The notes under the pieces are model-generated. The model saw nothing but the letters and a program-made list of their open reading frames with translations, had not been told where the DNA came from and did no database searches. From Gluconacetobacter entanii (GTDB taxonomy: Bacteria > Pseudomonadota > Alphaproteobacteria > Acetobacterales > Acetobacteraceae), in the NCBI RefSeq assembly GCF_003206495.1, contig NZ_NKUF01000004.1, positions 1 to 64,000 on the forward strand: DNA of 64,000 nt, given 5' to 3'. The position numbers and the translations under genes were made by a program. Shown one piece after another: positions 34,531-43,547 of the stretch; position 1 is the stretch's first letter; each line of letters starts with the position of its first letter.

Positions 34531-35291
34531 TGCATTACCTCCGGTCCCTTCATGTCGGAATTCGTCGCCTCGGGCAGGATGCCAAGGCGCATGGCCACTT
34601 CCTGATAGGCTTCCTCGACCTTGCCCATATCCTGGCGGAAACGGTCCTTGTCGAGCTTCTGGTTGGTCTTGGCATCCCACAGGCGGCAGTTGTCGGGCGA
34701 AATCTCGTCCGCCAGCACGATGCGCATGTTGTCGTTTTCCCACAGGCGGCCGAATTCAAGCTTGAAGTCCACCAGCGTGATCCCGATCCCCACGAACAGG
34801 CCGCACAGGAAATCGTTGATCCGCATGCTTAGCGAAACGATGTCCTCAAGGTCATGGGCGCAGGCCCAGCCAAAGGCGGTGATGTGCTCCTCGCTGACCA
34901 TCGGGTCGTTGAGACTGTCGTTCTTGTAGTAGAATTCGACGATCGGGTGCGGCAGGCGGGTGCCTTCCTTGATGCCGAGGCGCTTGCTGAGGCTGCCTGC
35001 GGCGACATTGCGGATCACGACCTCAAGCGGGATGATCTCCACCTCGCGGATCAACTGCTCGCGCATGTTCAGCCGGCGGATGAAATGGGTGGGGATCCCG
35101 ATTTCATGCAGGCGCAGCATCAGGTGTTCGCTGATCCGGTTGTTCAGGACGCCCTTGCCGGTAATGACGCCCTTCTTGGCGCCATTGCCCGCACTGGCAT
35201 CGTCCTTGAAATACTGAACCATGGTTCCCGGTTCCGGACCCTCGAAAAGGATCTTCGCTTTTCCTTCATAAAGCTGGCGGCGGCGGCCCAT
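34527..35291 (-). CDS. purC: Phosphoribosylaminoimidazole-succinocarboxamide synthase (SAICAR synthetase)
   Basis: 254 residues, joining aspartate to CAIR with ATP. The N-terminal [13 protein letters not shown] and [10 protein letters not shown] (ATP-binding) are typical, and [20 protein letters not shown] and DFKLEFG follow. A clean AAGGA site is 5 bases before the ATG. The 125-base leader upstream has three hairpins. It is the first gene of the purC-grxD unit, which follows an NRDE gene and purB. Confidence 0.97.
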   Translation of the reverse strand: MGRRRQLYEGKAKILFEGPEPGTMVQYFKDDASAGNGAKKGVITGKGVLNNRISEHLMLRLHEIGIPTHFIRRLNMREQLIREVEIIPLEVVIRNVAAGSLSKRLGIKEGTRLPHPIVEFYYKNDSLNDPMVSEEHITAFGWACAHDLEDIVSLSMRINDFLCGLFVGIGITLVDFKLEFGRLWENDNMRIVLADEISPDNCRLWDAKTNQKLDKDRFRQDMGKVEEAYQEVAMRLGILPEATNSDMKGPEVMQ

Positions 35292-35416
35292 ACTCGTCCT
35301 TCACATACGGCTGTGGGAAGCATGCCGCAGGCATCCTCCCCTGCGGGTCCGCAACAGGACCCAGAATGATGCGCATGCAATAGCAGCGATTGCGCGTCGA
35401 AGATACCATAACGTTT
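35292..35416 (-). promoter_or_regulatory. Structured leader of purC with possible promoter
   Basis: Three hairpins occur in 125 bases: 35372-35396 (GCAAT/ATTGC plus CGC/GCG with a bulge), 35345-35362 (GGGTCC-GCAACA-GGACCC) and 35315-35341 (ATGCC-GCA-GGCAT extended by outer pairs). TATGGTATCT on the minus strand near 35402-35411 could be a -10 region. The third hairpin would bury a GGGGAGG-ATG that opens a 22-codon frame ending inside purC. Regulation is inferred, not shown. Confidence 0.4.
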
Positions 35417-36184
35417 CTATGTCGCCGCCATGCCCGCATCGGGGCGGCGGGCGTTCAGGTCCACCGGGGCATAGCCCACGCGGTCCGGCGCACCGGCGGC
35501 AAAGAACCATGACCGTCCGCCGGGTGCGCCGGGATCGCGCGAGACGCCCAGCGCGGAGGAACTGCAGGTGCCAAAGCCCGAACGCGGCGGGATGTTGAGT
35601 TCACTGCCCGCAGGAAGCGAACGGTCGGCCAGCAGCGTGGTCCAGCTTTCCCATGCGGGCGGGATGGGGCGTGGCGCGGCGCGGAAGCGTGGCAGGTGGC
35701 GTGCGATCCGCGGCATCGACATGTCATCGGGATCCGTGGTCGCGATCATGTGCGTCCCCGCCTCCAGCGCGATGACCTGTGGCGTGCCGTAACCGGGGCC
35801 GCGGATGAAAAACGCGTCCGTGCCGTCACCCACGATCATGTTGAAGGAGCGCCATTCCCCGGCATCAAGGGTCGCGATCTGCGCGATGGCATCGCGTGCG
35901 CACAGGTGATCCCCCACCATCAGCGGAAGTTCCCCGCGTGAACGCTTGCCCGGCGCGGGGCCAAGGCTGCCGACGCGGTTCATGATCGCCCCGATGACGC
36001 CCGCGTCATTCATGGTCAGCCACGAGCCACCGGCCACACAGTCACGTCCCCCCACGACCGTGGGATGTTCGCTCCAGTGGCGCGACGGTGGCTCCCACGG
36101 GCGGTCAAGGCGTTCATCACGGTTGGCCGCCAGCAGCAGCGGCCATGCCTCGTCCGGTTGGTGGGAGATAACGACAGTACACAC
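35417..36184 (-). CDS. NRDE family protein (TANGO2-like)
   Basis: 255 residues starting MCTVVISH with the name-giving LLAANRDERLDRPW motif, and GRDCVAGGSWLTMNDAG, both hallmarks of the family. The N-terminal Cys2 suggests an N-terminal-nucleophile hydrolase-like fold, but no activity is established; the human relative TANGO2 is linked to heme or lipid metabolism. It sits 53 bases after purB on the same strand and just before the purC leader. Confidence 0.9.
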   Translation of the reverse strand: MCTVVISHQPDEAWPLLLAANRDERLDRPWEPPSRHWSEHPTVVGGRDCVAGGSWLTMNDAGVIGAIMNRVGSLGPAPGKRSRGELPLMVGDHLCARDAIAQIATLDAGEWRSFNMIVGDGTDAFFIRGPGYGTPQVIALEAGTHMIATTDPDDMSMPRIARHLPRFRAAPRPIPPAWESWTTLLADRSLPAGSELNIPPRSGFGTCSSSALGVSRDPGAPGGRSWFFAAGAPDRVGYAPVDLNARRPDAGMAAT

Positions 36185-36237
36185 GCCATTGATCCTGTAT
36201 GTCTGGCCCGTGGCCGGGTCCGTTGGCTGTCCGGTCC

Positions 36238-37590
36238 CTATGCCTGGTGGGGGCCGGTTTCCCCGAAAACGCGATGGTAGGTGTGGTTCAGGTGACGCAG
36301 GTGCGCCTTGCTGTCCATCGCCGCGTCCAGCACCTCCGCCGGGACGCGTCCCGCGACTTCGGGATCGGCGTCGAGGTTTTCACGGAACGTCCGCCCGTCA
36401 GGCTGTCCCAGCTTGGTCCACGTTTCCATCGCGTTGCGCTGCACGATGCGATAGGCATCTTCACGCAGGATGCCCGCGCGTGCAAGCGCAAGCAGCACTT
36501 CGCCCGAATGGACGACACCGCCAAGGCTTTCGATATTCGCCTGCATGCGGTCGGGATAGACCACCAGCTTTTCCATCATCCCCGCAAGCCGCACCAGTGC
36601 GAAGTCAAGGCCGATCGTGCCATCGGGGCAGATGTTGCGTTCCACGGACGAATGGCTGATGTCGCGTTCATGCCACAGCGCCACGTTCTCCAGCGCCGGG
36701 ATGACGTGCGAACGCACGAGGCGCGCAAGCCCGGTCAGGTTTTCCGACAGCACGGGGTTGCGCTTGTGCGGCATCGCGGACGACCCCTTCTGCCCCGGAT
36801 GGAAGAACTCCTCCGCCTCGCGCACTTCTGAGCGCTGCAGGTGGCGGACTTCGACCGCAAGGCGTTCGATCCCGCTTGCGATCACCGCCAGCGCGCAGAA
36901 ATAGGCGGCATGGCGGTCACGCGGGATCACCTGCGTGGAGACGCCCTCGGGCTTCAGGCCAAGCTTGTGCGCGACATATTCCTCCACGCGCGGGTCGATA
37001 TGGGCATAGGTGCCGACCGCGCCTGAAATCGCACACACGGCAATTTCCTCCCGTGCACGGACAAGGCGTTCGCGGTTGCGGGCGAATTCCGCGTAATGTC
37101 CCGCAAGCTTCAGCCCGAACGACGTCGGTTCCGCATGGATGGCATGGCTGCGCCCGATCGTCAGCGTATGCTTGTGCTCGAACGCCCGCGCCTTCAGTGC
37201 GGCGAGCAGCCTGTCGAGATCTTCGAGCAGCAGGTCGGTCGCCTGCACCATCTGCACCGACAGGCAGGTGTCAAGCACGTCGGACGAGGTCATGCCCAGA
37301 TGGACGAAGCGGCTGTCGGGGCCGACCTTTTCCGCAAGCCATGTCAGGAACGCGATGACGTCGTGGCGGGTGACGGCCTCGATCTCGTCGATACGGTCAA
37401 GGTCGGCCTGCGTGAACGCCGCCATCGCCGCGTCGCCCTTTTCGCGGATGGTGCGCGCGGACTCTTCGGGGATGGCGCCGTACCTGGCCATGGCCTCACA
37501 CGCGAGGGCCTCGATTTCGAACCAGATGCGGTACCGGTTTTCCGGGGACCAGATGGCGGCCATCACCGGCCGGGTATAACGCGGGACCAT
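36238..37590 (-). CDS. purB: Adenylosuccinate lyase
   Basis: 450 residues of the fumarase/aspartase superfamily. MVPRYTRPVMAAIWSPENRYRIWFEIE is the usual start, TSSDVLDT supplies a substrate-binding region, GRSHAIHAEP and the signature GSSAMPHKRNPVLSE follow. It acts twice in purine synthesis (SAICAR to AICAR, and adenylosuccinate to AMP). The frame is open 70 codons further upstream, but AAGGAAAT sits right before the chosen ATG. Confidence 0.97.
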   Translation of the reverse strand: MVPRYTRPVMAAIWSPENRYRIWFEIEALACEAMARYGAIPEESARTIREKGDAAMAAFTQADLDRIDEIEAVTRHDVIAFLTWLAEKVGPDSRFVHLGMTSSDVLDTCLSVQMVQATDLLLEDLDRLLAALKARAFEHKHTLTIGRSHAIHAEPTSFGLKLAGHYAEFARNRERLVRAREEIAVCAISGAVGTYAHIDPRVEEYVAHKLGLKPEGVSTQVIPRDRHAAYFCALAVIASGIERLAVEVRHLQRSEVREAEEFFHPGQKGSSAMPHKRNPVLSENLTGLARLVRSHVIPALENVALWHERDISHSSVERNICPDGTIGLDFALVRLAGMMEKLVVYPDRMQANIESLGGVVHSGEVLLALARAGILREDAYRIVQRNAMETWTKLGQPDGRTFRENLDADPEVAGRVPAEVLDAAMDSKAHLRHLNHTYHRVFGETGPHQA

Positions 37591-37798
37591 AGGGTTGGAT
37601 TTCCTTAACAAAATGCGCGATAGGGGAATGTGGGACCCTTTCCTAGCCAATTCCGCGTCGCGCGTCTTCCCTTTCATGCATATTTCAAATCCGGATGCGC
37701 ATGATTGCATGGCATCCGCATCCCACGGCATATACTGGGGCAGACCGACTTCATTTTTCATGTCCCTGCCGGACAGTGCAACAGGATGTCCCTGCTTC

Positions 37799-38398
37799 AT
37801 GTCATTTGCCGTTTCCGCCTCCTCGCTTTACGCGCTTGGTCAGGTTGTCCTCATTGATCTTACGCTGGCGGGCGACAACGCGATCGTTGTCGGAATGGCG
37901 GTGCGTGGCCTCCCCGCCCCGCAGCGCAGGGTCGCGATCCTGTCGGGCGTGCTGGGTGCCGCACTGATCCGGATATGCCTGGCGCTGGTGGCGGTGCGCC
38001 TGCTGGCCATCATCGGCCTGACGCTGGCGGGGGGGATGCTGCTGCTGTGGGTGTGCTGGCGGATGTATCGTGAAATGCGGGGGGCGGGCCACGCGGATGC
38101 CGATGCCGCCCCTGCCCCCGGTTCGCTGCGCAATGCCATCATCCGCATCATTGTGGCCGACCTGTCCATGAGCCTTGATAACGTCCTCGCGGTGGCGGGG
38201 GCCGCGGGCGAACATGTCGGCGTGCTGGTGACCGGACTGGTGGTTTCGGTGCTGATGATGGCCATCGCGGCCTCGCTGATCGCCCGACTGCTGGAGCGGT
38301 TCCGCTGGATTTCATGGATCGGGCTGCTGGTGGTGCTGGCGGTGGCCATTGAACTGATCGTCAAGGGCGGAGGTGAAGTGTGGACCCATCTTTCGTGA
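37799..38398 (+). CDS. TerC/YjbE-family integral membrane protein
   Basis: 199 residues with about six transmembrane helices. LIDLTLAGDNAIVVGMA and the second-half mirror VADLSMSLDNVLAVAGAA carry the paired Asp-Asn motifs of TerC-type proteins, which include manganese and other metal exporters. The start MSFAVSASSLYALG is the last plausible one; the frame is open far upstream. The 3' end overlaps slt by 19 bases, so slt translation is probably coupled. Confidence 0.85.
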   Translation: MSFAVSASSLYALGQVVLIDLTLAGDNAIVVGMAVRGLPAPQRRVAILSGVLGAALIRICLALVAVRLLAIIGLTLAGGMLLLWVCWRMYREMRGAGHADADAAPAPGSLRNAIIRIIVADLSMSLDNVLAVAGAAGEHVGVLVTGLVVSVLMMAIAASLIARLLERFRWISWIGLLVVLAVAIELIVKGGGEVWTHLS

Positions 38399-40422
38399 CA
38401 GGCGGCCGTGGGTGGCGGGATGTGCGCCGCAGGATGGGGCGTGGTGGCCGTGTGGCGTCCATGGTGGCCGCATTGTGGATGTCATGCCCGGCCTGTGACG
38501 TTCATGCGGAAGTCCCCGCCATCCCCCCTTCCTCCGCATGGCCCACGCAGCGTCAGGCGGATACCGGCAATGCCGATGACAGTCCGGTTGCCGCCCGCCT
38601 GACGGTCTATCTGCGCCTGCTGTCCCCCGCCGGGGGAAGCGCCGATGAATATGCCAACTTCCTGACCGAAAGCGCCACATGGCCGAAGCGCGCCGTCATG
38701 CTCGCCCGGTTCGAGCATGCCCTGGCGCAGGAACAGGATCCCGCCACACTCGCGCGGTTGTGCGCGCGCTGGCAGTTGAGCAGCGCGCAGGCGCTGGCGC
38801 ACTGTGCCACCGCCGCCACGCCACCGCCTTCGCAGATAACGCAGTGGGCGCGCGCGGCATGGGTTTCCGGGGCCGATCAGCCTGCCGATGCGCACCTGAT
38901 GCAGCAGCAGTTTGGCGCGGCCTTTACCGCGCAGGACAACTGGCAGCGTTTTGACCGGCAGGAGCGTAATGGCCGCCTTGCCGCGGCCGATGCCCAGATC
39001 GCATATCTCGACCCGCAGCAGCAGGCCCTTGCCCGTGCGCGGCTTGCCCTGCGTCGCAATGACGCAGGTGCGCAGGATCTGCTGGCGGCGGTTGCCGACG
39101 GCCAGCGCGATGACGCCATGCTGGTCCTGGACCAGTTGCGCTGGCTGGATCATGCGCAACGCCTTGATGAGGCCATTGCCCTGTGGAAGCGCAGGGGTTT
39201 CGCCATAGAGCGGCAGCAGGACAAGGCAGGCGCCGCCATGTTCTGGCATGCGCGTGACACGCTGGCGCGTGACCTGCTGATGCAGGGGCGCAACCGCGAT
39301 GCGCTGCTGATCGCCGATGACCAGTCGGGCCTGCCGGAGGTTGCGTCCTATGACGCGCAGTTCCTCAGTGGCTGGATCCTGCTGCAACGCCTGAAGCAGC
39401 CGGCAAAGGCGCTGGCGCGCTTTGAGCCGTTGACCCGCGCCACCGCACTGATCACCCGCAGTCGCGGACTGTACTGGAGCGGGCGTGCACAGGCGGCGCG
39501 TGGCAACCGTGCGGCGGCGCGTACCGCGTGGGAAGAGGCCGCGCAGTTTGCCAATACCTTTTACGGGCAGATGTCGATTGCCTGCCTGCGCAATGATGGG
39601 GTCAACGGGTTGCTGACCCCCGGACAGGCCGGGCAGTCCGTGCGCGAATACCTGATGCGGTTGCGCACGCCCGAACCCACGGTGGAGGAATCCGTGCGTT
39701 TCGATACGTCGGACCTTGCGCGCGCGGCCCAGATCCTGGTGTCATGGAACGATTTCCATCATGCCCGCGATTTTGTCATCAAACTGGATGAAGAAGCGAC
39801 GCGGCCGGTGGAACATGTGCTTGCCGCCCGGCTTGCCACCCGTCTGGCGATGCCAGATGTCGCGGTGCTGATCGCGAGTCGTGCGGGGCGCGACGGGCTT
39901 GCGCTGGTGGATGATGGATGGCCCCGCCCCTTCGTGCCCTCGGAACATGACCTGCCGCAGGGGCTGGAACTGGCGGTCATGCGACAGGAAAGCAGCTTTG
40001 ATCCCACCATCGTCAGCGGCGCGCATGCCGTCGGCCTGATGCAGTTGCTTCCGGCCACCGGACAGGAACTGGCCCGTCGTACGCACCAGCCCTATACCAC
40101 CGTGACCGCGGCCACGCTGACCAATCCGCAGGTGAACATGACGCTGGGGGCGGCCTACCTCCAGCAGCTTATGGAGCGGTTCGGCGGCAGTGTCCCCTAT
40201 CTGCTTGCCGCTTATAACAGCGGGCCGCACCGGGTCGATACATGGCTGGCCTCGCTTGGCGATCCGGCGCGCGATCATGCATCGGGCGAGGTCATACTGG
40301 ACTGGGTGGAAAGCATCCCGTTCGAGGAGACGCGCAATTACGTGGAACGGGTGCTGGAAAACATGGTGATCTACCAGGCGCGCGCGGCCGGGACGGCAAC
40401 AGGGACGGAGGCCGCACGATAA
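38380..40422 (+). CDS. slt: Soluble lytic transglycosylase (Slt70-like)
   Basis: 680 residues. A signal-like N terminus (VASMVAALWMSCPACDVHA) leads into a long superhelical domain of alpha repeats, then a C-terminal SLT domain with catalytic Glu537 in AVMRQESSFDPTIVSGAHAVGLMQLLPAT and AAYNSGPHRVDTW. The GTG start is chosen for a strong GGCGGAGG 5 bases ahead, inside the preceding gene. It degrades peptidoglycan glycan strands from the periplasm. Confidence 0.92.
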   Translation: MDPSFVTGGRGWRDVRRRMGRGGRVASMVAALWMSCPACDVHAEVPAIPPSSAWPTQRQADTGNADDSPVAARLTVYLRLLSPAGGSADEYANFLTESATWPKRAVMLARFEHALAQEQDPATLARLCARWQLSSAQALAHCATAATPPPSQITQWARAAWVSGADQPADAHLMQQQFGAAFTAQDNWQRFDRQERNGRLAAADAQIAYLDPQQQALARARLALRRNDAGAQDLLAAVADGQRDDAMLVLDQLRWLDHAQRLDEAIALWKRRGFAIERQQDKAGAAMFWHARDTLARDLLMQGRNRDALLIADDQSGLPEVASYDAQFLSGWILLQRLKQPAKALARFEPLTRATALITRSRGLYWSGRAQAARGNRAAARTAWEEAAQFANTFYGQMSIACLRNDGVNGLLTPGQAGQSVREYLMRLRTPEPTVEESVRFDTSDLARAAQILVSWNDFHHARDFVIKLDEEATRPVEHVLAARLATRLAMPDVAVLIASRAGRDGLALVDDGWPRPFVPSEHDLPQGLELAVMRQESSFDPTIVSGAHAVGLMQLLPATGQELARRTHQPYTTVTAATLTNPQVNMTLGAAYLQQLMERFGGSVPYLLAAYNSGPHRVDTWLASLGDPARDHASGEVILDWVESIPFEETRNYVERVLENMVIYQARAAGTATGTEAAR

Positions 40423-40883
40423 TGCGTTCCTTCGCACGCATGATCGCCAGTTTTGGTGGCAGTGGCTTTGCCCCCCGTGCACCGGGGACGGTTGGATCGC
40501 TGGCCGCGCTGGTGGTGGGGGTTCCGCTGCTGCAGCATGCGGCATGGATGGGAATGGCCATCGCGGTGTGCTGCGTCATCGGATACTGGGCGACGGCCAT
40601 GGTTTCGGATGGGGAAGACCATGGCTGGATCGTCATTGACGAAGTCGCGGGCATGTGGCTGTCGATGTGGCCGCTCGCCCAGCTTCATGTCCATGCCCTG
40701 CGTGGTGCGGATTTCCTGTGGCTGGCACTGGCGTTTGCCCTGTTCCGGCTGTTCGATATCACGAAACCCGGACCGGTGGGCTGGTTTGACAGGCGACATG
40801 ATGCCGTGGGTATCATGGGCGATGATATCGTGGCGGGCATGGGGGCTGGGCTGATTGTCATGGCCCTGCATGCCATCGCCTGA
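40422..40883 (+). CDS. pgpA: Phosphatidylglycerophosphatase A
   Basis: 153 residues. It dephosphorylates phosphatidylglycerol phosphate in the inner membrane, the last step before phosphatidylglycerol. Family marks are SGFAPRAPGTVGSL near the start, VIDEVAGMWLS, and RLFDITKPGPVGWFD. Several hydrophobic helices fit a membrane protein. ATG shares one base with the slt stop (TAATG). Cardiolipin synthase elsewhere in the window uses its product. Confidence 0.95.
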   Translation: MRSFARMIASFGGSGFAPRAPGTVGSLAALVVGVPLLQHAAWMGMAIAVCCVIGYWATAMVSDGEDHGWIVIDEVAGMWLSMWPLAQLHVHALRGADFLWLALAFALFRLFDITKPGPVGWFDRRHDAVGIMGDDIVAGMGAGLIVMALHAIA

Positions 40884-40926
40884 CCCCGGTGCGGGACATG
40901 CAGCCGCAAAAACAGGATGAAAGCAT

Positions 40927-41433
40927 ATGGAACCGTCATTATCCGCCCGGATGACGCAGGGCGCGCTTTTGCTGCTGGAGGAACTGGCCCGGCAGGGGCG
41001 CCGGATCGTCGTGGCCGAAAGCTGCACCGGCGGCCTGCTGGCCGGATCCCTGACACAGCCGCCCGGTGCGTCCGAATTCGTGGCGGGCGGGTTTGTGACC
41101 TATTCCAATGCGATGAAGGTGCGGCTGCTGGATGTGCCGTCTGTCCTGCTTGACCTGCGTGGCGCGGTCAGCAGCGAGGTCGCCGCAGCCATGGCGGAAG
41201 GTGCCGTGGCCGTCGCCCCCGATGCCGATATCGCGGTATCGATTACGGGAATCGCAGGTCCCGGTGGGGGAAGCGCCGAAAAGCCGGTGGGCCTGGTGTG
41301 GTTCGCCGTGGCGGTGAAGCAGCAGTTGACGCGGACGGTCTCGGTCGTGTTTTCCGGGGACCGGGATTCGATCCGGACGCAGGCCGTGATCCATGCCCAG
41401 ACACTGGTGATCGAAGCATTGCAGGCCGGCTGA
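40927..41433 (+). CDS. CinA C-terminal domain protein (NMN amidohydrolase)
   Basis: 168 residues covering the PncC/CinA C-terminal domain: VVAESCTGGLLAGSLT, SEFVAGGFVTYSNAMK and SITGIAGPGGGSAEKPVGLVWFA. The family hydrolyses the amide of nicotinamide mononucleotide to recycle the NAD precursor. The N-terminal CinA domain (COG1058) is absent, as in stand-alone PncC. The pgpA stop is 43 bases upstream. Confidence 0.93.
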   Translation: MEPSLSARMTQGALLLLEELARQGRRIVVAESCTGGLLAGSLTQPPGASEFVAGGFVTYSNAMKVRLLDVPSVLLDLRGAVSSEVAAAMAEGAVAVAPDADIAVSITGIAGPGGGSAEKPVGLVWFAVAVKQQLTRTVSVVFSGDRDSIRTQAVIHAQTLVIEALQAG

Positions 41434-41469
41434 AACAAAAACGCGATCAGGTGGGATGACCTGATCGCG
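41434..41469 (-). terminator. Intrinsic terminator on the minus strand
   Basis: Perfect 11-bp stem CGCGATCAGGT/ACCTGATCGCG with a 6-base loop (41442-41469), then TTTTTGTT on the minus strand. It ends the minus-strand transcript from the exported protein upstream of it. On the plus strand there is no T tract. Confidence 0.9.
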
Positions 41470-41529
41470 CCCGTGATGGTTAAAGCCCGATAGAATGAAT
41501 GTTATTGGTCAATCCGATAGCTTCATGCC

Positions 41530-41862
41530 TTAATAGAATGCGACCGTATCGGTGGTCTCCGGCACACGGATCGGCGGAGACGTCGTTCCGGTGCCTGCGG
41601 CCTGAACCGGCTGCGGTTTGCCATTCGCGACCGGCCCCTTCGCCGCAGGTGCCGGGGTCGCAGGTGCTTTGGCGTTCAGGCTGGCCCGCGCTTTTTGCAG
41701 GCTGAGGGCATTGAGATCCGCCGTTTCGGCGTTGCTGCCCGGTGCGGGCGCTTGGCTGTCCGATGTCTGGTGACGTGCATGCGTCGCAGCCAGTGACGCA
41801 TGCGCCGTTCCTGCCCCCGCCAGTCCAGCCAGCAGGAAGATCAGGAGAGAGGAATGTTTCAT
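41530..41862 (-). CDS. Exported Ala/Pro-rich protein of unknown function (110 aa)
   Basis: A signal peptide (MKHSSLLIFLLAGLAGAG ending HA-S) is followed by a low-complexity, disordered-looking chain rich in Ala, Pro and Thr, with a short helical block (LNALSLQKARASLNA). GGAAAATGG lies upstream. No domain was recognised. It follows coq10 on the same strand with its own terminator, and may be cotranscribed with lipA-coq10. Confidence 0.6.
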   Translation of the reverse strand: MKHSSLLIFLLAGLAGAGTAHASLAATHARHQTSDSQAPAPGSNAETADLNALSLQKARASLNAKAPATPAPAAKGPVANGKPQPVQAAGTGTTSPPIRVPETTDTVAFY

Positions 41863-41896
41863 TAGACCATTTTCCGGGAAGTAGGCATGCCCGCTA

Positions 41897-42385
41897 TTAT
41901 GCGTTTCCCATCTTGGCGGGCATGGTCGAGGGATTGGCGGGCGGTACTATCGTGGGTGGACCATAGATGTCACGGGCCCGCCGGATAAAGGCCGACACCA
42001 TCAGGCGAACGGCCTCGTTGAATACAACGCCGATTGCCGCCTGCAGCAGGCGGGAGCGGAATTCGAAATCGACGAAGAAATCGATCAGGCATCCCCGTTC
42101 ATCAGGGGTAAAGGTCCAGACATTGTTCAGGTAGCGGAACGGACCTTTTTCATAGGTGACACGGATGGTTCGTGGCTGATCGAGGGTCACGCGACTGGTG
42201 AAGGTTTCACGGAACGGACCAAAACCGATCGACAGGTCCGCCACCAGCAGCGTGGCGGTGCGGCTTCTGACCCTGGCGGCCACGCACCAGGGCAGGAACT
42301 GCGGATACTTTCCGACATCGGCGACCAGATCGAAAAGCTGATCCGGAGAATAGGCGATCAACCGACGTTCGGCATGGGTGGGCAT
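41897..42385 (-). CDS. Ubiquinone-binding Coq10/RatA-like START-domain protein
   Basis: About 162 residues. The polyketide cyclase/START fold is seen in SPDQLFDLVADVGKYPQFLPWCV, DFFVDFEFRSRLLQAAIGVVF and a C-terminal helix. Coq10 proteins bind ubiquinone and help place it in the respiratory chain; the related RatA toxin acts on ribosomes. The lipA neighbourhood fits the Coq10 group. ATG at 42385 shares one base with the lipA stop; a GTG one codon upstream is also possible. Confidence 0.85.
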   Translation of the reverse strand: MPTHAERRLIAYSPDQLFDLVADVGKYPQFLPWCVAARVRSRTATLLVADLSIGFGPFRETFTSRVTLDQPRTIRVTYEKGPFRYLNNVWTFTPDERGCLIDFFVDFEFRSRLLQAAIGVVFNEAVRLMVSAFIRRARDIYGPPTIVPPANPSTMPAKMGNA

Positions 42386-43377
42386 CACTTCGTCTCCATC
42401 GCGCCGTTCTGGGTTTCCAGACGCTTTTGTCGTGCGGCACGCAATTCCGCAAAATCAGAGTCCGCATGATACGACGACCGTGTCAGTGGCGACGAACTGA
42501 CCTGAAGGAATCCCTTGACCCGGGCCATGGCGGCGTAGTCGGCGAACTCCTCCGGCGTGACAAAACGTGCCACCGCAGCATGCTTGACCGTAGGTTGGAG
42601 ATATTGCCCCAGGGTGATGAAATCAACGTCCGCTATACGCAGGTCATCCATGACCTGAAGTATTTCGGGCTTCTCCTCCCCCAGTCCCAGCATCAGTCCC
42701 GACTTGGTGAAGATCGACGGATCAAGGCGCTTGACGTCATCAAGCAGCCGCATCGACTGGTAATAGCGCGCTCCGGGCCGGATGGAGGGATACAGGCGCG
42801 GCACGGTTTCAAGGTTGTGGTTGAACACATCGGGCCGTGCCCTGACCACGATTTCCAGCGACCCGGGCTTGCGCAGGAAATCGGGGGTCAGGATCTCGAT
42901 GGTCGTGGTGGGGGCCGCCTCGCGTATCGCGGTGATGACACGGGCAAAATGATGCGCCCCGCCGTCCGGCAGGTCGTCACGGTCCACGGACGTGATGACG
43001 ACATGACGCAGGCCCAGCTTTGCCACCGCTTCGGCCACGCGCTGCGGTTCATCGGCATCCAGCGCGTGCGGCAGTCCGGTCGTGACATTGCAGAACGCGC
43101 AGGCGCGGGTGCAGATTTCGCCCATGATCATCATGGTCGCGTGGCGTTGCGACCAGCATTCGCCGATATTGGGACAGGCCGCTTCCTCGCACACCGTCAC
43201 CAGTTTCTGGTCACGCATCAGCTTGCGCGTTTCGTGATAGACGGGGTTGTTGGGCGCGCTGACACGGATCCAGTCCGGTTTCCTGGCAATGGGGTTGTCA
43301 GGCCGGTGTGCTTTTTCCGGGTGCCGCGCCGCAGGCGACCCTTCCTTGCGATGATCGATCAGGACACGTACGGACAT
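42385..43377 (-). CDS. lipA: Lipoyl synthase
   Basis: 330 residues from [12 protein letters not shown] radical-SAM enzyme that inserts two sulfurs into octanoyl groups on E2 and H proteins. The auxiliary cluster motif is [12 protein letters not shown], and the radical-SAM motif CTRACAFC follows, then HHFARVI, LMLGLGE and the C-terminal [10 protein letters not shown] (Ser ligand of the auxiliary cluster). It modifies the lipoyl domains of pdhB and pdhC. No strong binding site precedes this start; upstream codons are less family-like. Confidence 0.96.
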   Translation of the reverse strand: MSVRVLIDHRKEGSPAARHPEKAHRPDNPIARKPDWIRVSAPNNPVYHETRKLMRDQKLVTVCEEAACPNIGECWSQRHATMMIMGEICTRACAFCNVTTGLPHALDADEPQRVAEAVAKLGLRHVVITSVDRDDLPDGGAHHFARVITAIREAAPTTTIEILTPDFLRKPGSLEIVVRARPDVFNHNLETVPRLYPSIRPGARYYQSMRLLDDVKRLDPSIFTKSGLMLGLGEEKPEILQVMDDLRIADVDFITLGQYLQPTVKHAAVARFVTPEEFADYAAMARVKGFLQVSSSPLTRSSYHADSDFAELRAARQKRLETQNGAMETK

Positions 43378-43416
43378 AAGCGGTAAAACCCCGAAAAACA
43401 GGCAGATATCCACAAG

Positions 43417-43433
43417 TGGAACGCGCCGTTCCA
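43417..43433. promoter_or_regulatory. Palindromic hairpin upstream of lipA
   Basis: TGGAACG-CGC-CGTTCCA, a 7-bp stem 40 bases before the lipA start in the lpd-lipA gap. It is either a leader hairpin or an operator. No T tract follows. Confidence 0.35.
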
Positions 43434-43547
43434 TGCGTCAAGCATTCTTGCGTGCCGGAACCTGATGGGCAATCACAAGGTCGGGAAAGGCACGCGGTGC
43501 AGCATACCTCCCCCGTTCATGGTGCATGAAAGCGGCCGCTGCAAAGT

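Noticed and set aside
37591-37798. A yybP-ykoY manganese riboswitch before the TerC/YjbE gene
   Set aside because: The expected conserved segments of that riboswitch could not be found in the spacer.
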